Assembly (NCBI GenBank): GCA_030123675.1
Contig: JASJYH010000021.1
Location: 1-32,716, forward strand
From: Anaerolineae bacterium
Lineage (GTDB): Bacteria; Chloroflexota; Anaerolineae; Anaerolineales; Villigracilaceae
Length of the DNA: 32,716 nt
Reading direction: 5' to 3'
Shown: positions 24,261-32,716 of the stretch, one piece after another
Layout: each line of letters starts with the position of its first letter
Numbering within the stretch: the first letter of the stretch is position 1
The notes under the pieces: generated by a model
Told to the model about the DNA's origin: nothing
The model's database searches: none
Seen by the model: only the letters and a program-made list of their open reading frames with translations
Translations under genes and position numbers: made by a program

Positions 24261-26996
24261 ATGAAACCCAAGCGTATATTCAACATATTAATTATTTTAT
24301 TTATTTTAATGGCCCTGCTTCCTGGCTGGCATGCGTACGCGCAGTTAGAAACACCGTCTGCACAGGTAACCAGTTTGCTTGAAGAGCTTACTCCCGAAGA
24401 ACGGGTCGGACAGTTGTTTCTAGTTACATTTTATGGAACTGATACAGATATCGAATCGCAAATATACAATTTGATAGTCAATCACCATGTCGGAGGGATT
24501 ATCTTAAATTCAGGAAATGATAATTTCATATCTGACCCAAACATCCTGGTAAATACACATCAACTAATTTCAAATATTCAAAAATCTGAATGGGAGAGTT
24601 CTGTTTCACCCTCGTCAGAATCAAGTACGGGGGATAATTACATTCCATTATTTGTTGGAATTGAACAGGAGGGAAATGGTTACCCCACTGATCAAATCCT
24701 GGATGGGTTAACTGCGATACCAAATGCTATGTCTATAGGTGCAACATGGCTACCTGATTTGGCCTTACAAATCGGTGAAATCCAAGGCGATGAATTATCA
24801 ACTTTGGGCTTTAATCTCTATCTTGGCCCTTCACTGGATGTGCTCGATTCACCAAATCCCGCTGATCGCGGAGATATCGGAACACGTGCTTTTGGAGGGG
24901 ACCCTTATTGGGTTGGTGAGATGGGGAAAGCGTACATCAAGGGTTTGCATATGGGTAGTAATAATCGCTTATTTGTTGTCCCCAAACATTTTCCGGGTTT
25001 GGGTAGTTCAGACCGGCCAATTGATGATGAGATAGCAACGGTGCGAAAATCTCTCGAACAGTTAAAACAAATTGAATTAGCACCGTTTTTTGCAGTCACA
25101 GGTAATGCTTCTGACTCCCAATCAACGGCAGACGGTTTGCTCGTCTCCCACATTCGTTTTCAAGGGTTTCAAGGAAATATTCGTGCAACCACACGGCCTA
25201 TCAGTTTTGATCAGTCTGCTCTAGGTGAAATAATTGCCTTGGATGAATTATCTAGTTGGCGTAAAAATGGTGGATTAATAGTAAGTGACGATTTGGGAAG
25301 CCAGGCAATTCGAAATTTTTATTCACATCCAAACCAATCATTTTCAGCACCTCTCGTAGCTCGGGATGTTTTCTTAGCCGGTAATGATTTACTATTCCTA
25401 GGAAATATAACCTCGAGCGATGCTGAAGACTCTTACTCAACTACAATTGATATATTGGAATTGTTTGTTCAGCGGTATCGAGTTGATCCTACCTTTGCGC
25501 AGCAGGTGGATGAGGCCGTCATGCGCATCCTTACTCGAAAATTTCAATTGTTTGGCCGTTTTGTAATCTCCGATGTGATTGTGCCTGTCAGCGCCGTTGA
25601 TGATATTGGAGCTGCGCAGCAACCAGTGTTCGATATCGCTCGCTGGTCTGCAACCCTGATCAGCCCAAATTCGCAAGATCTGGCTTCCTTGTTTCCAGCC
25701 CCGCCAGCATTGAGGGATCGCATTGTGATTTTTACTGACACAATCCAATATCAACAATGTAGCGAATGCCCTTTAACTTCTTCGTTACCCGTAACAGCGA
25801 TCCAAGATGCAATTGTTCGCCTTTATGGGCCATCATCGGGTGGCCAGGTCTCTGATGCCCGAATTAGTTCCTTTACTATAGACGATTTGGATGCTCTCTT
25901 CAGTGAAGCGGATGTTGAAACAATGGAATTTGAAATTAATCGTGCAAATTGGATTGTGCTGGCGCTTTCAGACGTAAGTAAAGGGCAACCTGATATCATA
26001 AGTCGATTTTTATCTGAACGTCAGGATTTGTTGCAAGAGAAACGAGTTGTCTTGTTCTCTTTCACCGCTCCTTATTATTTTGATGCAACGGACATATCAA
26101 AATTAAGCGCTTATTATGGACTCTACAGTAAACAACCAGCTTTTATTGATGTAGCCGCTAGATTGCTATACCATGAAATAACTCCATCAGGTTACTCACC
26201 AGTTTCTATACTTAGCACCGGATATGATCTGATTGAAATCACCCGTCCAAATCCCGATCAGGTCATATCGTTAACATTGGATTTCTTTTCAGAATCAATA
26301 CAGCAGAATACCCCAACAGCAGGTCTAGTTCCTACGCCCTTCCCCTTATTGAAAATAGGAGATGCGATTAATGTTCGCACTGGATTGATCTTTGATCACA
26401 ACGGGCATCCTGTCCCTAATGGAACCGTGGTTCAGTTTTCGATGTTATTAAGCGGTGAGAGCGGTGGAATTATCCAACAGGTTGAACAAGTAACTACAGA
26501 AGGTGTTGCACAGGCCTCAATTGTCTTGGAAAATCTTGGATTGATCGAAATTAGTGCTTCTAGTGAGGAAGCAATCCTATCAGAAACGATTCTTATAGAT
26601 GTCAGTTCAGGTCAGGCAGAATCGTTTACTGTAATCGAACCAGTCCCATCAGAGGCAATTATAGTAAACCAAGACCCGAGCAGTGCGTCAAGCCAAGATG
26701 AATTCATCACAACTGAAGGGTATCCCCGTTTAACAAGCTGGATATTAATTATAATATACATAGCAATCAGCTCATTGCTGGTTTATTGGGCAGTCAGCAG
26801 ATTGCAATCACCTATATGGGGATGGCGCTGGGGCATTTGTGTAATGCTAGGAGGACTGGTTGGATATAACCTGCTCGGCTTATTTGGTATTCCCCAATTC
26901 TTATTAGGAAGCGGATTTGGTGGGATTTTAGGAATTTCAGTCTTAGGGGAATTAACCGGTATGGGTTTTGCTTGGATTTGGAATCGAAATGGTTAA
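24261..26996 (+). CDS. GH3-like beta-N-acetylhexosaminidase family protein, membrane-anchored
   Basis: A 911-residue exported protein. A signal peptide (about 1-28, ending AYAQ) leads to a GH3 N-terminal barrel (about 35-420) with LTPEERVGQLFLVTF, GGIILN, SIGATW and FNLYLGPSLDVLDSP. KHFPGLGSSDRPIDDEIATV corresponds to the NagZ acid/base loop KHFPGHGDT...DSH. The nucleophile motif IVSDDLGSQAI is retained. A low-similarity region follows, then an Ig-like (Big-type) domain near 700-790 (NGTVVQFSMLL...VTTEGVAQASIVLENLG). Three membrane helices close the chain. NagZ-type enzymes cut GlcNAc from peptidoglycan or chitooligomers. Here the catalytic His is absent and EGGR reads EGNGY, so activity is doubtful. 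The ATG at 24261 was preferred to an upstream TTG at 24231 because it begins the signal peptide. Confidence 0.82.
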   Translation: MKPKRIFNILIILFILMALLPGWHAYAQLETPSAQVTSLLEELTPEERVGQLFLVTFYGTDTDIESQIYNLIVNHHVGGIILNSGNDNFISDPNILVNTHQLISNIQKSEWESSVSPSSESSTGDNYIPLFVGIEQEGNGYPTDQILDGLTAIPNAMSIGATWLPDLALQIGEIQGDELSTLGFNLYLGPSLDVLDSPNPADRGDIGTRAFGGDPYWVGEMGKAYIKGLHMGSNNRLFVVPKHFPGLGSSDRPIDDEIATVRKSLEQLKQIELAPFFAVTGNASDSQSTADGLLVSHIRFQGFQGNIRATTRPISFDQSALGEIIALDELSSWRKNGGLIVSDDLGSQAIRNFYSHPNQSFSAPLVARDVFLAGNDLLFLGNITSSDAEDSYSTTIDILELFVQRYRVDPTFAQQVDEAVMRILTRKFQLFGRFVISDVIVPVSAVDDIGAAQQPVFDIARWSATLISPNSQDLASLFPAPPALRDRIVIFTDTIQYQQCSECPLTSSLPVTAIQDAIVRLYGPSSGGQVSDARISSFTIDDLDALFSEADVETMEFEINRANWIVLALSDVSKGQPDIISRFLSERQDLLQEKRVVLFSFTAPYYFDATDISKLSAYYGLYSKQPAFIDVAARLLYHEITPSGYSPVSILSTGYDLIEITRPNPDQVISLTLDFFSESIQQNTPTAGLVPTPFPLLKIGDAINVRTGLIFDHNGHPVPNGTVVQFSMLLSGESGGIIQQVEQVTTEGVAQASIVLENLGLIEISASSEEAILSETILIDVSSGQAESFTVIEPVPSEAIIVNQDPSSASSQDEFITTEGYPRLTSWILIIIYIAISSLLVYWAVSRLQSPIWGWRWGICVMLGGLVGYNLLGLFGIPQFLLGSGFGGILGISVLGELTGMGFAWIWNRNG

Positions 26997-27988
26997 CGTA
27001 CTACAGTCGAAACCAAACTAAGTAAGAATAATGCCGCAGCTATCCATATCAAGTTTCTTTCAGGCGAGCGTGAAATTACTCTCCCAAGGGACGAGCCATT
27101 TTTATTTGAAACCGAACCAGGAATGGTTGGAGCTTCGTGGGAACCAAGCAAGGATTTACGGAAAACTTGGATGGAGTCAGGTCTTTGATCTGGATGAAGT
27201 GACATGGCCCAAAGTATAGCCCGCTCTGTACGGGCGCTGATTGATGAGTTTAATTGTCGTGGAGGCAGCAGGTTTTCTGGATCTAAGAAACGTGCCCGGG
27301 CATCTGCTGGAGATTCATTTGTTAATAGATGGTACAGAGTAGCACCAAATGAATAAATATCTGCTCGCACGTCAGTGTGCAATCCATCGCCGCCATATTG
27401 TTCTAATGGTGTATACAAAGCGGTCCCTTGGCCCTGTATAATTGTGATCGTGATTTCTTCTGGCGCCAAAATTTTAACCAGCCCAAAGTCCACCAGCTTG
27501 AGCAATCCGTCGGGTGTAATTTTGAGATTACTTGGTTTGATATCTCGATGTATAATGGGATTATCCTGGCTGTGTAAAAATGTTAATGCGCTCGCTAATT
27601 GCCCGGCCCAATTTAAGACATCCTTTTCTGAAAGAAAGGATTTTTGCCTCCGTGCGTCCAGCATGATAGTCCGAAGGTCTTCACCCGGAACGTAATCCAT
27701 CACTAGATAATCTCGCTGGCCTTTGGAAAAAAAATCTGACACTTTGGGTAAGTTGGGGTGATCCAAGCGCGCAAGTACTGTAGCCTCACGAAGAAATTGA
27801 TCGCGAGCTTGTTGTAAAGTTTTGTCTGGGAGGTTGCGATCATAAAGAACTTCTTTAAGTGCACACTGACGTCCAGATAAACGCAAATCATCAGCCAGGT
27901 ATATGGACCCCACCCCACCCTGACCGATTCGTTTACGGATCTCGTAGCGGCTACGCAGAACCTCCCCGTTCTTTAACGGGATAGCCAT
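26993..27988 (-). CDS. membrane-anchored Ser/Thr protein kinase
   Basis: A Hanks-type kinase of 331 residues. The glycine loop GQGGVG is at 22-27, the ATP-anchoring Lys is about 45 in CALKEV, the catalytic HRDIKPSN at 147-154, and DFG at 167-169. The peptide-binding segment TALYTPLEQYGGDGLHTDVRADIYSFGATLYHLL follows. After the kinase domain (about 15-270) a linker leads to one C-terminal membrane helix (about 313-329, LIWIAAALFLLSLVSTVV) that ends the protein, so there is no extracellular sensor. All catalytic residues are present, so it should be active. It diverges from an FHA-winged-helix gene, which makes that protein the likely substrate or effector. Its stop shares four bases with that of the convergent GH3-like gene. 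Confidence 0.93.
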   Translation of the reverse strand: MAIPLKNGEVLRSRYEIRKRIGQGGVGSIYLADDLRLSGRQCALKEVLYDRNLPDKTLQQARDQFLREATVLARLDHPNLPKVSDFFSKGQRDYLVMDYVPGEDLRTIMLDARRQKSFLSEKDVLNWAGQLASALTFLHSQDNPIIHRDIKPSNLKITPDGLLKLVDFGLVKILAPEEITITIIQGQGTALYTPLEQYGGDGLHTDVRADIYSFGATLYHLLTNESPADARARFLDPENLLPPRQLNSSISARTERAILWAMSLHPDQRPDSIQVFRKSLLGSHEAPTIPGSVSNKNGSSLGRVISRSPERNLIWIAAALFLLSLVSTVVR

Positions 27989-28066
27989 ATTCTTTTTCTC
28001 TTATATTGCAGGTTGTGCAGTTTTAATTTCGGCGTTGACTTTGCACAATTCTAAGCAATTCAACTG

Positions 28067-28076
28067 TATTATAATA
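28067..28076. promoter_or_regulatory. palindromic -10 element between kinase and FHA regulator
   Basis: TATTATAATA is its own reverse complement, so a TATAAT is present in each direction (28070-28075 plus, 28068-28073 minus). It lies about 30 bases before the FHA ATG and about 80 before the kinase ATG. The FHA gene has GAAGAGG as its ribosome site, four bases before the ATG. -35 boxes are weak in both directions. Confidence 0.5.
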
Positions 28077-28105
28077 GTTTTCTAAATATTATCCGAAGAG
28101 GTTTC

Positions 28106-28759
28106 ATGGAAAATTCATTAGAAGAATATCCCATGCTGGTGGCCCAAGAGGGACCCCTAAATGATGAGCGTTGGCCTCTGGCCCGTACTGTTGTACTTGG
28201 CCGAGATTCGACTTGTGACATTGTAATACCTGATAGGCAAGTTTCCCGATATCACGCTCGCATCACCCCAACGCAGGAAGGAATGATCCTAGAAGACTTG
28301 GATAGCAAAAATGGCACAAATTGCAATGGCGCATTGTTGACCGCTCCACTAGTGCTTCAAGATGGAGATGAAGTGAAGATTGCCCTTGCTCAGAAATTTC
28401 AATTCTTAACTTCGGACGCAACCATGCCATTGAATGAGCACGCAGCCCGTCCTGGCCGATTAATGATGGATGCTCGCTCCAGGCGTGTTTGGATAAATAA
28501 ACAGCAACTTTTGCCTTCCCCGTCGGCGCAACAGTATAAACTGTTATGGCTACTTTATGAAAACCAGGGCGAAGTAATAAGCCGAGCAGAAATGATCGCT
28601 GTTGTATGGGGTGAAGAGCAGTCGGCTGGTGTGTCAGATCAGGCTTTGGATGCCCTTATACGACGTTTGAGGGATCGTTTGGCAGCGTTGGATTCAGAAC
28701 ACCAATACATCGTCACGGTACGTGGGCATGGGGTCAGGTTGGATAACCCTACGGTTTAA
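28106..28759 (+). CDS. FHA domain - winged-helix DNA-binding regulator
   Basis: A 217-residue predicted transcription regulator. Residues about 25-105 are an FHA domain that binds phosphothreonine: VVLGRDSTCDIVIPDRQVSRYHARI supplies the conserved GR, S and H residues, and LEDLDSKNGTNCNG the N and G loop. After a short linker, residues about 112-212 are an OmpR/PhoB-type winged helix (LSPSAQQYKLLWLLYENQGEVISRAEMIAVVWGE...DQALDALIRRLRDRL...YIVTVRGHGVRL). It combines the FHA and wHTH modules of proteins such as EmbR in a different order and without the intervening domain. A threonine-phosphorylated peptide, perhaps from the divergent kinase, would bind the FHA part and alter DNA binding. The domain reading is secure; partnership with the kinase is inferred from position. 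Confidence 0.9.
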   Translation: MENSLEEYPMLVAQEGPLNDERWPLARTVVLGRDSTCDIVIPDRQVSRYHARITPTQEGMILEDLDSKNGTNCNGALLTAPLVLQDGDEVKIALAQKFQFLTSDATMPLNEHAARPGRLMMDARSRRVWINKQQLLPSPSAQQYKLLWLLYENQGEVISRAEMIAVVWGEEQSAGVSDQALDALIRRLRDRLAALDSEHQYIVTVRGHGVRLDNPTV

Positions 28760-28775
28760 TACTCTCTATGATTAA

Positions 28776-29418
<643 letters not shown>

Positions 29419-29479
29419 TCCGATATAAACTAATTTGGGTAAATTTGGCTTGCATTAATTGGATAAGAATTAGATTTAA

Positions 29480-30850
29480 TTAACCCATATTTTTCTTCAT
29501 CGAAAATTTTAATGCGGTTTTATATATCGAATTAAGTTTTTCAATGAGGGCTTTGGATTGATTCTCATCGTTACCCGGTTGGCCATTCTGTGCTTCCATT
29601 TGAGACATTAAGCCTGTAAGCGTATTGATAAATTCTTCGCTGATCTTTTCTTCATTTTCTTTTAATATTTTTTCTATACCAGCCTCATCGGGTGATTCAA
29701 GCAGTTGCTCGATAATTCCCATCTCTGGAGGGGGTGTACTAGCTTTTTGTAATACTTCCAACATTTTTTGCAGTTTTCCCATGTTTGAATAATCGTTTTT
29801 CTCAGACGCTTGACGGAACATCTGATTTACCAGTTCCAGCGCTTGTTGTGTAAATCTTTGGATATTCTCTTGAGTGGCCTTAGCAACATCTTCTTGGTCA
29901 AGTATTTCATCAATTAGAGCTTGTGCTTCTTTATATTGTGCTTCAAGTTGGCGGTCAACTTCATTAATGGCATCCAACAACTTTTCGCGAAGTGCTTCTA
30001 AATTATTCCTTTCGGTACCTTTTGCCGCTTCCAGCTTTTCGGTCAAGTTTTGAAAAAAGGTATAATCCATGCCGGTTCGCGCCATACTTACATAAGCTTT
30101 AATGCGAGCATCATTTGGAGCCTTTATCACCAGTTCGAGTAATTTTTCTCGGGTTAGTTCTTGACCCGCATCTTGTAACTCTTTTGAAGCTGCTTCCAAT
30201 TCAGCAACGGATGCTTGCAATTCCCGGCCATATTCAGTTTCTTCGAGCAGCTGTTTCTGAAGCTCAGTTAACTGTTTGGAAATTTTATCTTGGTCTTTGT
30301 TCGTTGTACGGGGAAGCATTCGGCTAAATAGCGCGAAGAATTGCTCATCGATCAGATTTGTATTTTCCTTTATGATTTCCGATCTCACATCATTACTAGA
30401 AGCCTGCATTAGTTGCTCCAAAAGGGACATGCGTTCTTGTTGTTCCTTGATCATTTCAGGAGTAATGCCATCCTTTCCAAGAATAGTCTGGATCATGGAT
30501 TCGTAAGTAAGGTTTGCCTGGGGATTGAATAGATAGCCCTTTCTTTTTTCCTTTGGAAGACGCTCCGTGGCTTGCTTTATCAGAGGTCCGAATATTTTTT
30601 CTTGTTCGTCGAGAGGTTTGCTTAACTCAGGCGGGAAAAAGGTTAACAAAAGTTCTTTTTCGCCATCGTGATAGACAATTGGGGTAGCCAGCCGCCCTTG
30701 AAATCCGCAAAATTGACAATTCGCTACATTGGAAATTCCACCGAGAAGGCGCTGTTTTGCACCAGGATCATGAGAAACATCAATTAATTGTTCGACTTCC
30801 GCGGGGATTAGTTGACGGCATTTAGGGCAAGAAACTTGTGTTTTAGGCAT
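29480..30850 (-). CDS. CpXC-domain coiled-coil protein
   Basis: A 456-residue protein with an N-terminal zinc-binding domain. CPKC at 8-11 and CQFC at about 45-48 form the metal site typical of CpXC-domain proteins, and the intervening FPPELSKP segment fits. The remaining three-quarters is charged and helical, with likely coiled coils around 190-330 (for example KQLTELQKQLLEETEYGRELQ) and an acidic, Glu/Gln-rich end. It has no signal peptide or membrane helix, so it should be cytoplasmic. The function of CpXC proteins is unknown; the zinc site could contact nucleic acid or protein. The ATG at 30850 has GGAAA as a weak ribosome site. It follows the histidine-kinase gene by 77 bp on the same strand and may be cotranscribed. 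Confidence 0.75.
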   Translation of the reverse strand: MPKTQVSCPKCRQLIPAEVEQLIDVSHDPGAKQRLLGGISNVANCQFCGFQGRLATPIVYHDGEKELLLTFFPPELSKPLDEQEKIFGPLIKQATERLPKEKRKGYLFNPQANLTYESMIQTILGKDGITPEMIKEQQERMSLLEQLMQASSNDVRSEIIKENTNLIDEQFFALFSRMLPRTTNKDQDKISKQLTELQKQLLEETEYGRELQASVAELEAASKELQDAGQELTREKLLELVIKAPNDARIKAYVSMARTGMDYTFFQNLTEKLEAAKGTERNNLEALREKLLDAINEVDRQLEAQYKEAQALIDEILDQEDVAKATQENIQRFTQQALELVNQMFRQASEKNDYSNMGKLQKMLEVLQKASTPPPEMGIIEQLLESPDEAGIEKILKENEEKISEEFINTLTGLMSQMEAQNGQPGNDENQSKALIEKLNSIYKTALKFSMKKNMG

Positions 30851-30927
30851 AAAAATATTTCCAATATATGAGGATTTGGTTCAATTATTTTAAGAAATTA
30901 CAATTGTACCATTCGTAAAATTAATAG

Positions 30928-32460
30928 CTAACGCGGTAGCGAAAAGCATATTCTTGCCCCAGAATCTGGTTTTGGATCCACCCACATGCGCCCGCTATGT
31001 GCATCTACGATCGCTCGGGCCAAGTAAAGTCCTAATCCGGCGCCTTTGGTTTGTTTGACCGCATTGGTGGAGCGGTAGAAACGGTCGAAAATGTGTGGCA
31101 GATCGCGGGGGTCGATTCCTGAACCCTCATCACTGACACAAACGATCACCTGTTCTGAGGTCACCTGCCCATTGATTTCAATCACTCCATCAGGTGCGTA
31201 TTTGATCGAATTTGAGATGAGATTTGAGAGAACTTGCTCAATCCGCGCTTCGTCTGCTAATAAGACCGGAAAATCATTAGGAAAATCGGCCCTGATATTG
31301 TGCTTTTTGGATTGTGTTTGGAACCGTTTGGCCAACCGGACAGCCATGACACTTAATGAAATATCGGAGCGTTTTAGACTGAGACCCCCCGCCTGTAGGC
31401 GCGACGCATCCAACAGATCGTCGATCATTCTGGATAACCTGTCCGCTTCTTCTTCGATGACATCGAGACTCTCATTGACGATCTCAGGGTCCCATTTGGC
31501 GTCATCTCGCCGAAGGGTGGAGGCATAGCCTTTGATGAGCGCAACAGGCGTGCGCAATTCGTGGCTGACGATGGAAATAAAAGTAGACTTGATTTCCTCA
31601 GCAGTCCGGAAATGAGTGATATCTCGAACGGTTACAATAATATTCCTCAATTTTCCCTTTTCGGAAATAAGAGGGGCGTACGTAATTCCGACGGGTAATG
31701 GTGTGGAATTTTGGCGGACTATATCACCTTCTACATATAACGTAGCTTTAGGCGTAAGCGGCCAGCCGCCTCTTTCCGCTTCCTCCAAGGTTGTCCCCCG
31801 CGGGTCATTTTCCCAGCGAATAATCTCATTGTGGGATTTGTCTGTCCAGTCTTTTCGAGTACTTCCAATCATATTTAAAAAGGAAGGATTAACCCGCTCG
31901 ATAGAATGGTCGGCGTTGAGAATTAGAATTCCATCGGCGGCAGAATCTAGGAGCGCATCCAGGCGGAGTTTTTCATAGGTCACTTGTCCATAAAGTTGAG
32001 CATTATGGACAGCAATGGCCGCCTGATCGGCAAAGGATTGCAACAAGCGCCGGTCATTGGGTGAGAATAAGTCAGGATAATTACGGAAAATAAATATTAC
32101 CCCGATCAGCTTGCCATGCGCAGATAAGGGTATTCCTACACCATTTAGTAGTCCCTTGCTGGCCGTGTAGGTAAGGTTTTTCAGCATCCGGTTAAGTTCA
32201 CCCACGTCCAAATCGTGGACTTTTTCTTCGGCTAGTAGGGGTTTGAGATAACTTAGAAACGCGGGAGCAATTCCATGGGCGGCAGCGACGCGGTATCCTT
32301 CCTGTTCATTGAGCGCAATCAGGCCCGCTTGGCCAGCCAGCATCTCGATGGAGATCTGCAAAATACGCGCCAACAGTTTTTCCAGATCAAGTTCCTGGGT
32401 CAGGGCGCGCGAGATTTCGAGCAGGTAATCGCGTTGACGGACGCGGAAATCAGGCAGCAT
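30928..32460 (-). CDS. GAF-PAS sensor histidine kinase
   Basis: A 510-residue soluble sensor kinase. A GAF domain (about 15-160, ending FADQAAIAVHNAQLYGQV) is followed by a PAS domain (about 165-285, LLDSAADGILILNADHSIERVNPSF). The dimerisation/phosphoacceptor domain holds His300 in SHELRTP, and the ATPase has NLISNSIKYAP (N box), VSDEGSGI (G1) and GAGLGLYLARAIV (G2). No membrane helices are present, so it probably senses an intracellular ligand or redox state. No response regulator lies within the window, so it is an orphan in this context; its partner may be elsewhere. The ATG at 32460 is preceded by no Shine-Dalgarno site and by an extended -10 (TGTTACAAT) only 13 bases away, so the message would have a leader of only a few bases. 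Confidence 0.93.
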   Translation of the reverse strand: MLPDFRVRQRDYLLEISRALTQELDLEKLLARILQISIEMLAGQAGLIALNEQEGYRVAAAHGIAPAFLSYLKPLLAEEKVHDLDVGELNRMLKNLTYTASKGLLNGVGIPLSAHGKLIGVIFIFRNYPDLFSPNDRRLLQSFADQAAIAVHNAQLYGQVTYEKLRLDALLDSAADGILILNADHSIERVNPSFLNMIGSTRKDWTDKSHNEIIRWENDPRGTTLEEAERGGWPLTPKATLYVEGDIVRQNSTPLPVGITYAPLISEKGKLRNIIVTVRDITHFRTAEEIKSTFISIVSHELRTPVALIKGYASTLRRDDAKWDPEIVNESLDVIEEEADRLSRMIDDLLDASRLQAGGLSLKRSDISLSVMAVRLAKRFQTQSKKHNIRADFPNDFPVLLADEARIEQVLSNLISNSIKYAPDGVIEINGQVTSEQVIVCVSDEGSGIDPRDLPHIFDRFYRSTNAVKQTKGAGLGLYLARAIVDAHSGRMWVDPKPDSGARICFSLPR

Positions 32461-32473
32461 AATATTATTTATT

Positions 32474-32482
32474 ATTGTAACA
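32474..32482 (-). promoter_or_regulatory. extended -10 promoter of the histidine kinase gene
   Basis: On the minus strand TGTTACAAT is an extended -10 (TG, one base, TACAAT), with 13 bases to the ATG at 32460. The expected transcript has a very short leader and no ribosome site. The rest of 32461-32716 shows another TATAAT (32626-32631, plus strand), but no gene follows before the window ends. Confidence 0.45.
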
Positions 32483-32716
32483 TTGGGAGTGTGTGAGATT
32501 TGTAAGAATCCTATAGGTTCTGCATAAGTAACAAGGCCAATTAATTCACTTTCCCAAACACAATTTCATTTAGGTCGTATAGGTGCCTTGGTTTTTTCAC
32601 CATGGCTAGTATTGCAAAAATAATTTATAATAATTGGCATTGGTAGGATAATTACTGAATGAGCCGACCCTGGGATTTGTAACTTGTTAGACGTTTATAT
32701 TTTTCTTTTCGCATAC

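Overview
The window looks like chromosomal DNA of a Chloroflexota bacterium, most likely class Anaerolineae. This is inferred from gene content and style: moderate GC, Thr/Pro-rich 'TPT' linkers in a membrane-anchored LysM protein, a long Lys/Ala-rich tail on ribosomal protein S20, a CpXC-domain coiled-coil protein, a Ser/Thr kinase next to an FHA protein, and a very large membrane-anchored GH3-like protein. No rRNA, tRNA, CRISPR array, phage or insertion sequence was recognised. Most of the window is ordinary core and semi-core genome.

Layout. (1) 120-2691: obgE and the biotin transporter gene bioY on the minus strand, then yjbQ on the plus strand with an apparently leaderless start. (2) 2880-9987, minus strand: a tightly packed run read as TIGR04282/DUF2064 protein, GT2, PKD-like lipoprotein, DoxX-like protein, processive-type GT2, GT-C mannosyltransferase-like protein, argS. 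It looks like an envelope glycan or glycolipid locus with argS at its end. (3) 10057-13394, minus strand: a four-gene ABC importer with two amino-acid-type permeases and an amino-acid-type binding lipoprotein, but a TOBE-bearing ATPase of the PotA/FbpC/CysA kind. (4) 13614-14510: a short B12-binding radical SAM protein, followed by a spacer with a 10-bp tandem repeat. (5) 14904-19179, minus strand: rpsT (UUG start, strong promoter, extended tail), a LysM protein and uvrA. (6) 19537-21239, plus strand: ECF-like sigma factor, DegV and a small one-helix membrane protein in one operon. (7) 21278-23832: a small HEPN-like protein and a GT2 on the minus strand, divergent from an AAA+ ATPase. (8) 23833-24260: a long spacer with interleaved complementary segments, possibly a structured leader RNA, ahead of the GH3-like gene. 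(9) 26993-28759: a Ser/Thr kinase divergent from an FHA-winged-helix regulator, with one palindromic -10 element lying between them. (10) 28800-29418: a decayed CcrM-type DNA adenine methyltransferase with an internal deletion and a nonsense codon. (11) 29480-32460, minus strand: a CpXC coiled-coil protein and a GAF-PAS histidine kinase with no response regulator beside it.

The points most worth following up are the methyltransferase pseudogene, the kinase/FHA-wHTH pair with its symmetrical promoter, the interleaved helices before the GH3-like gene, the altered catalytic loop of that protein, the sigma-DegV-membrane protein operon, and the recurrent TATAAT-N8-13-ATG starts without Shine-Dalgarno sites, which suggest leaderless transcription. 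I found no clear-cut unknown defence or mobile system.
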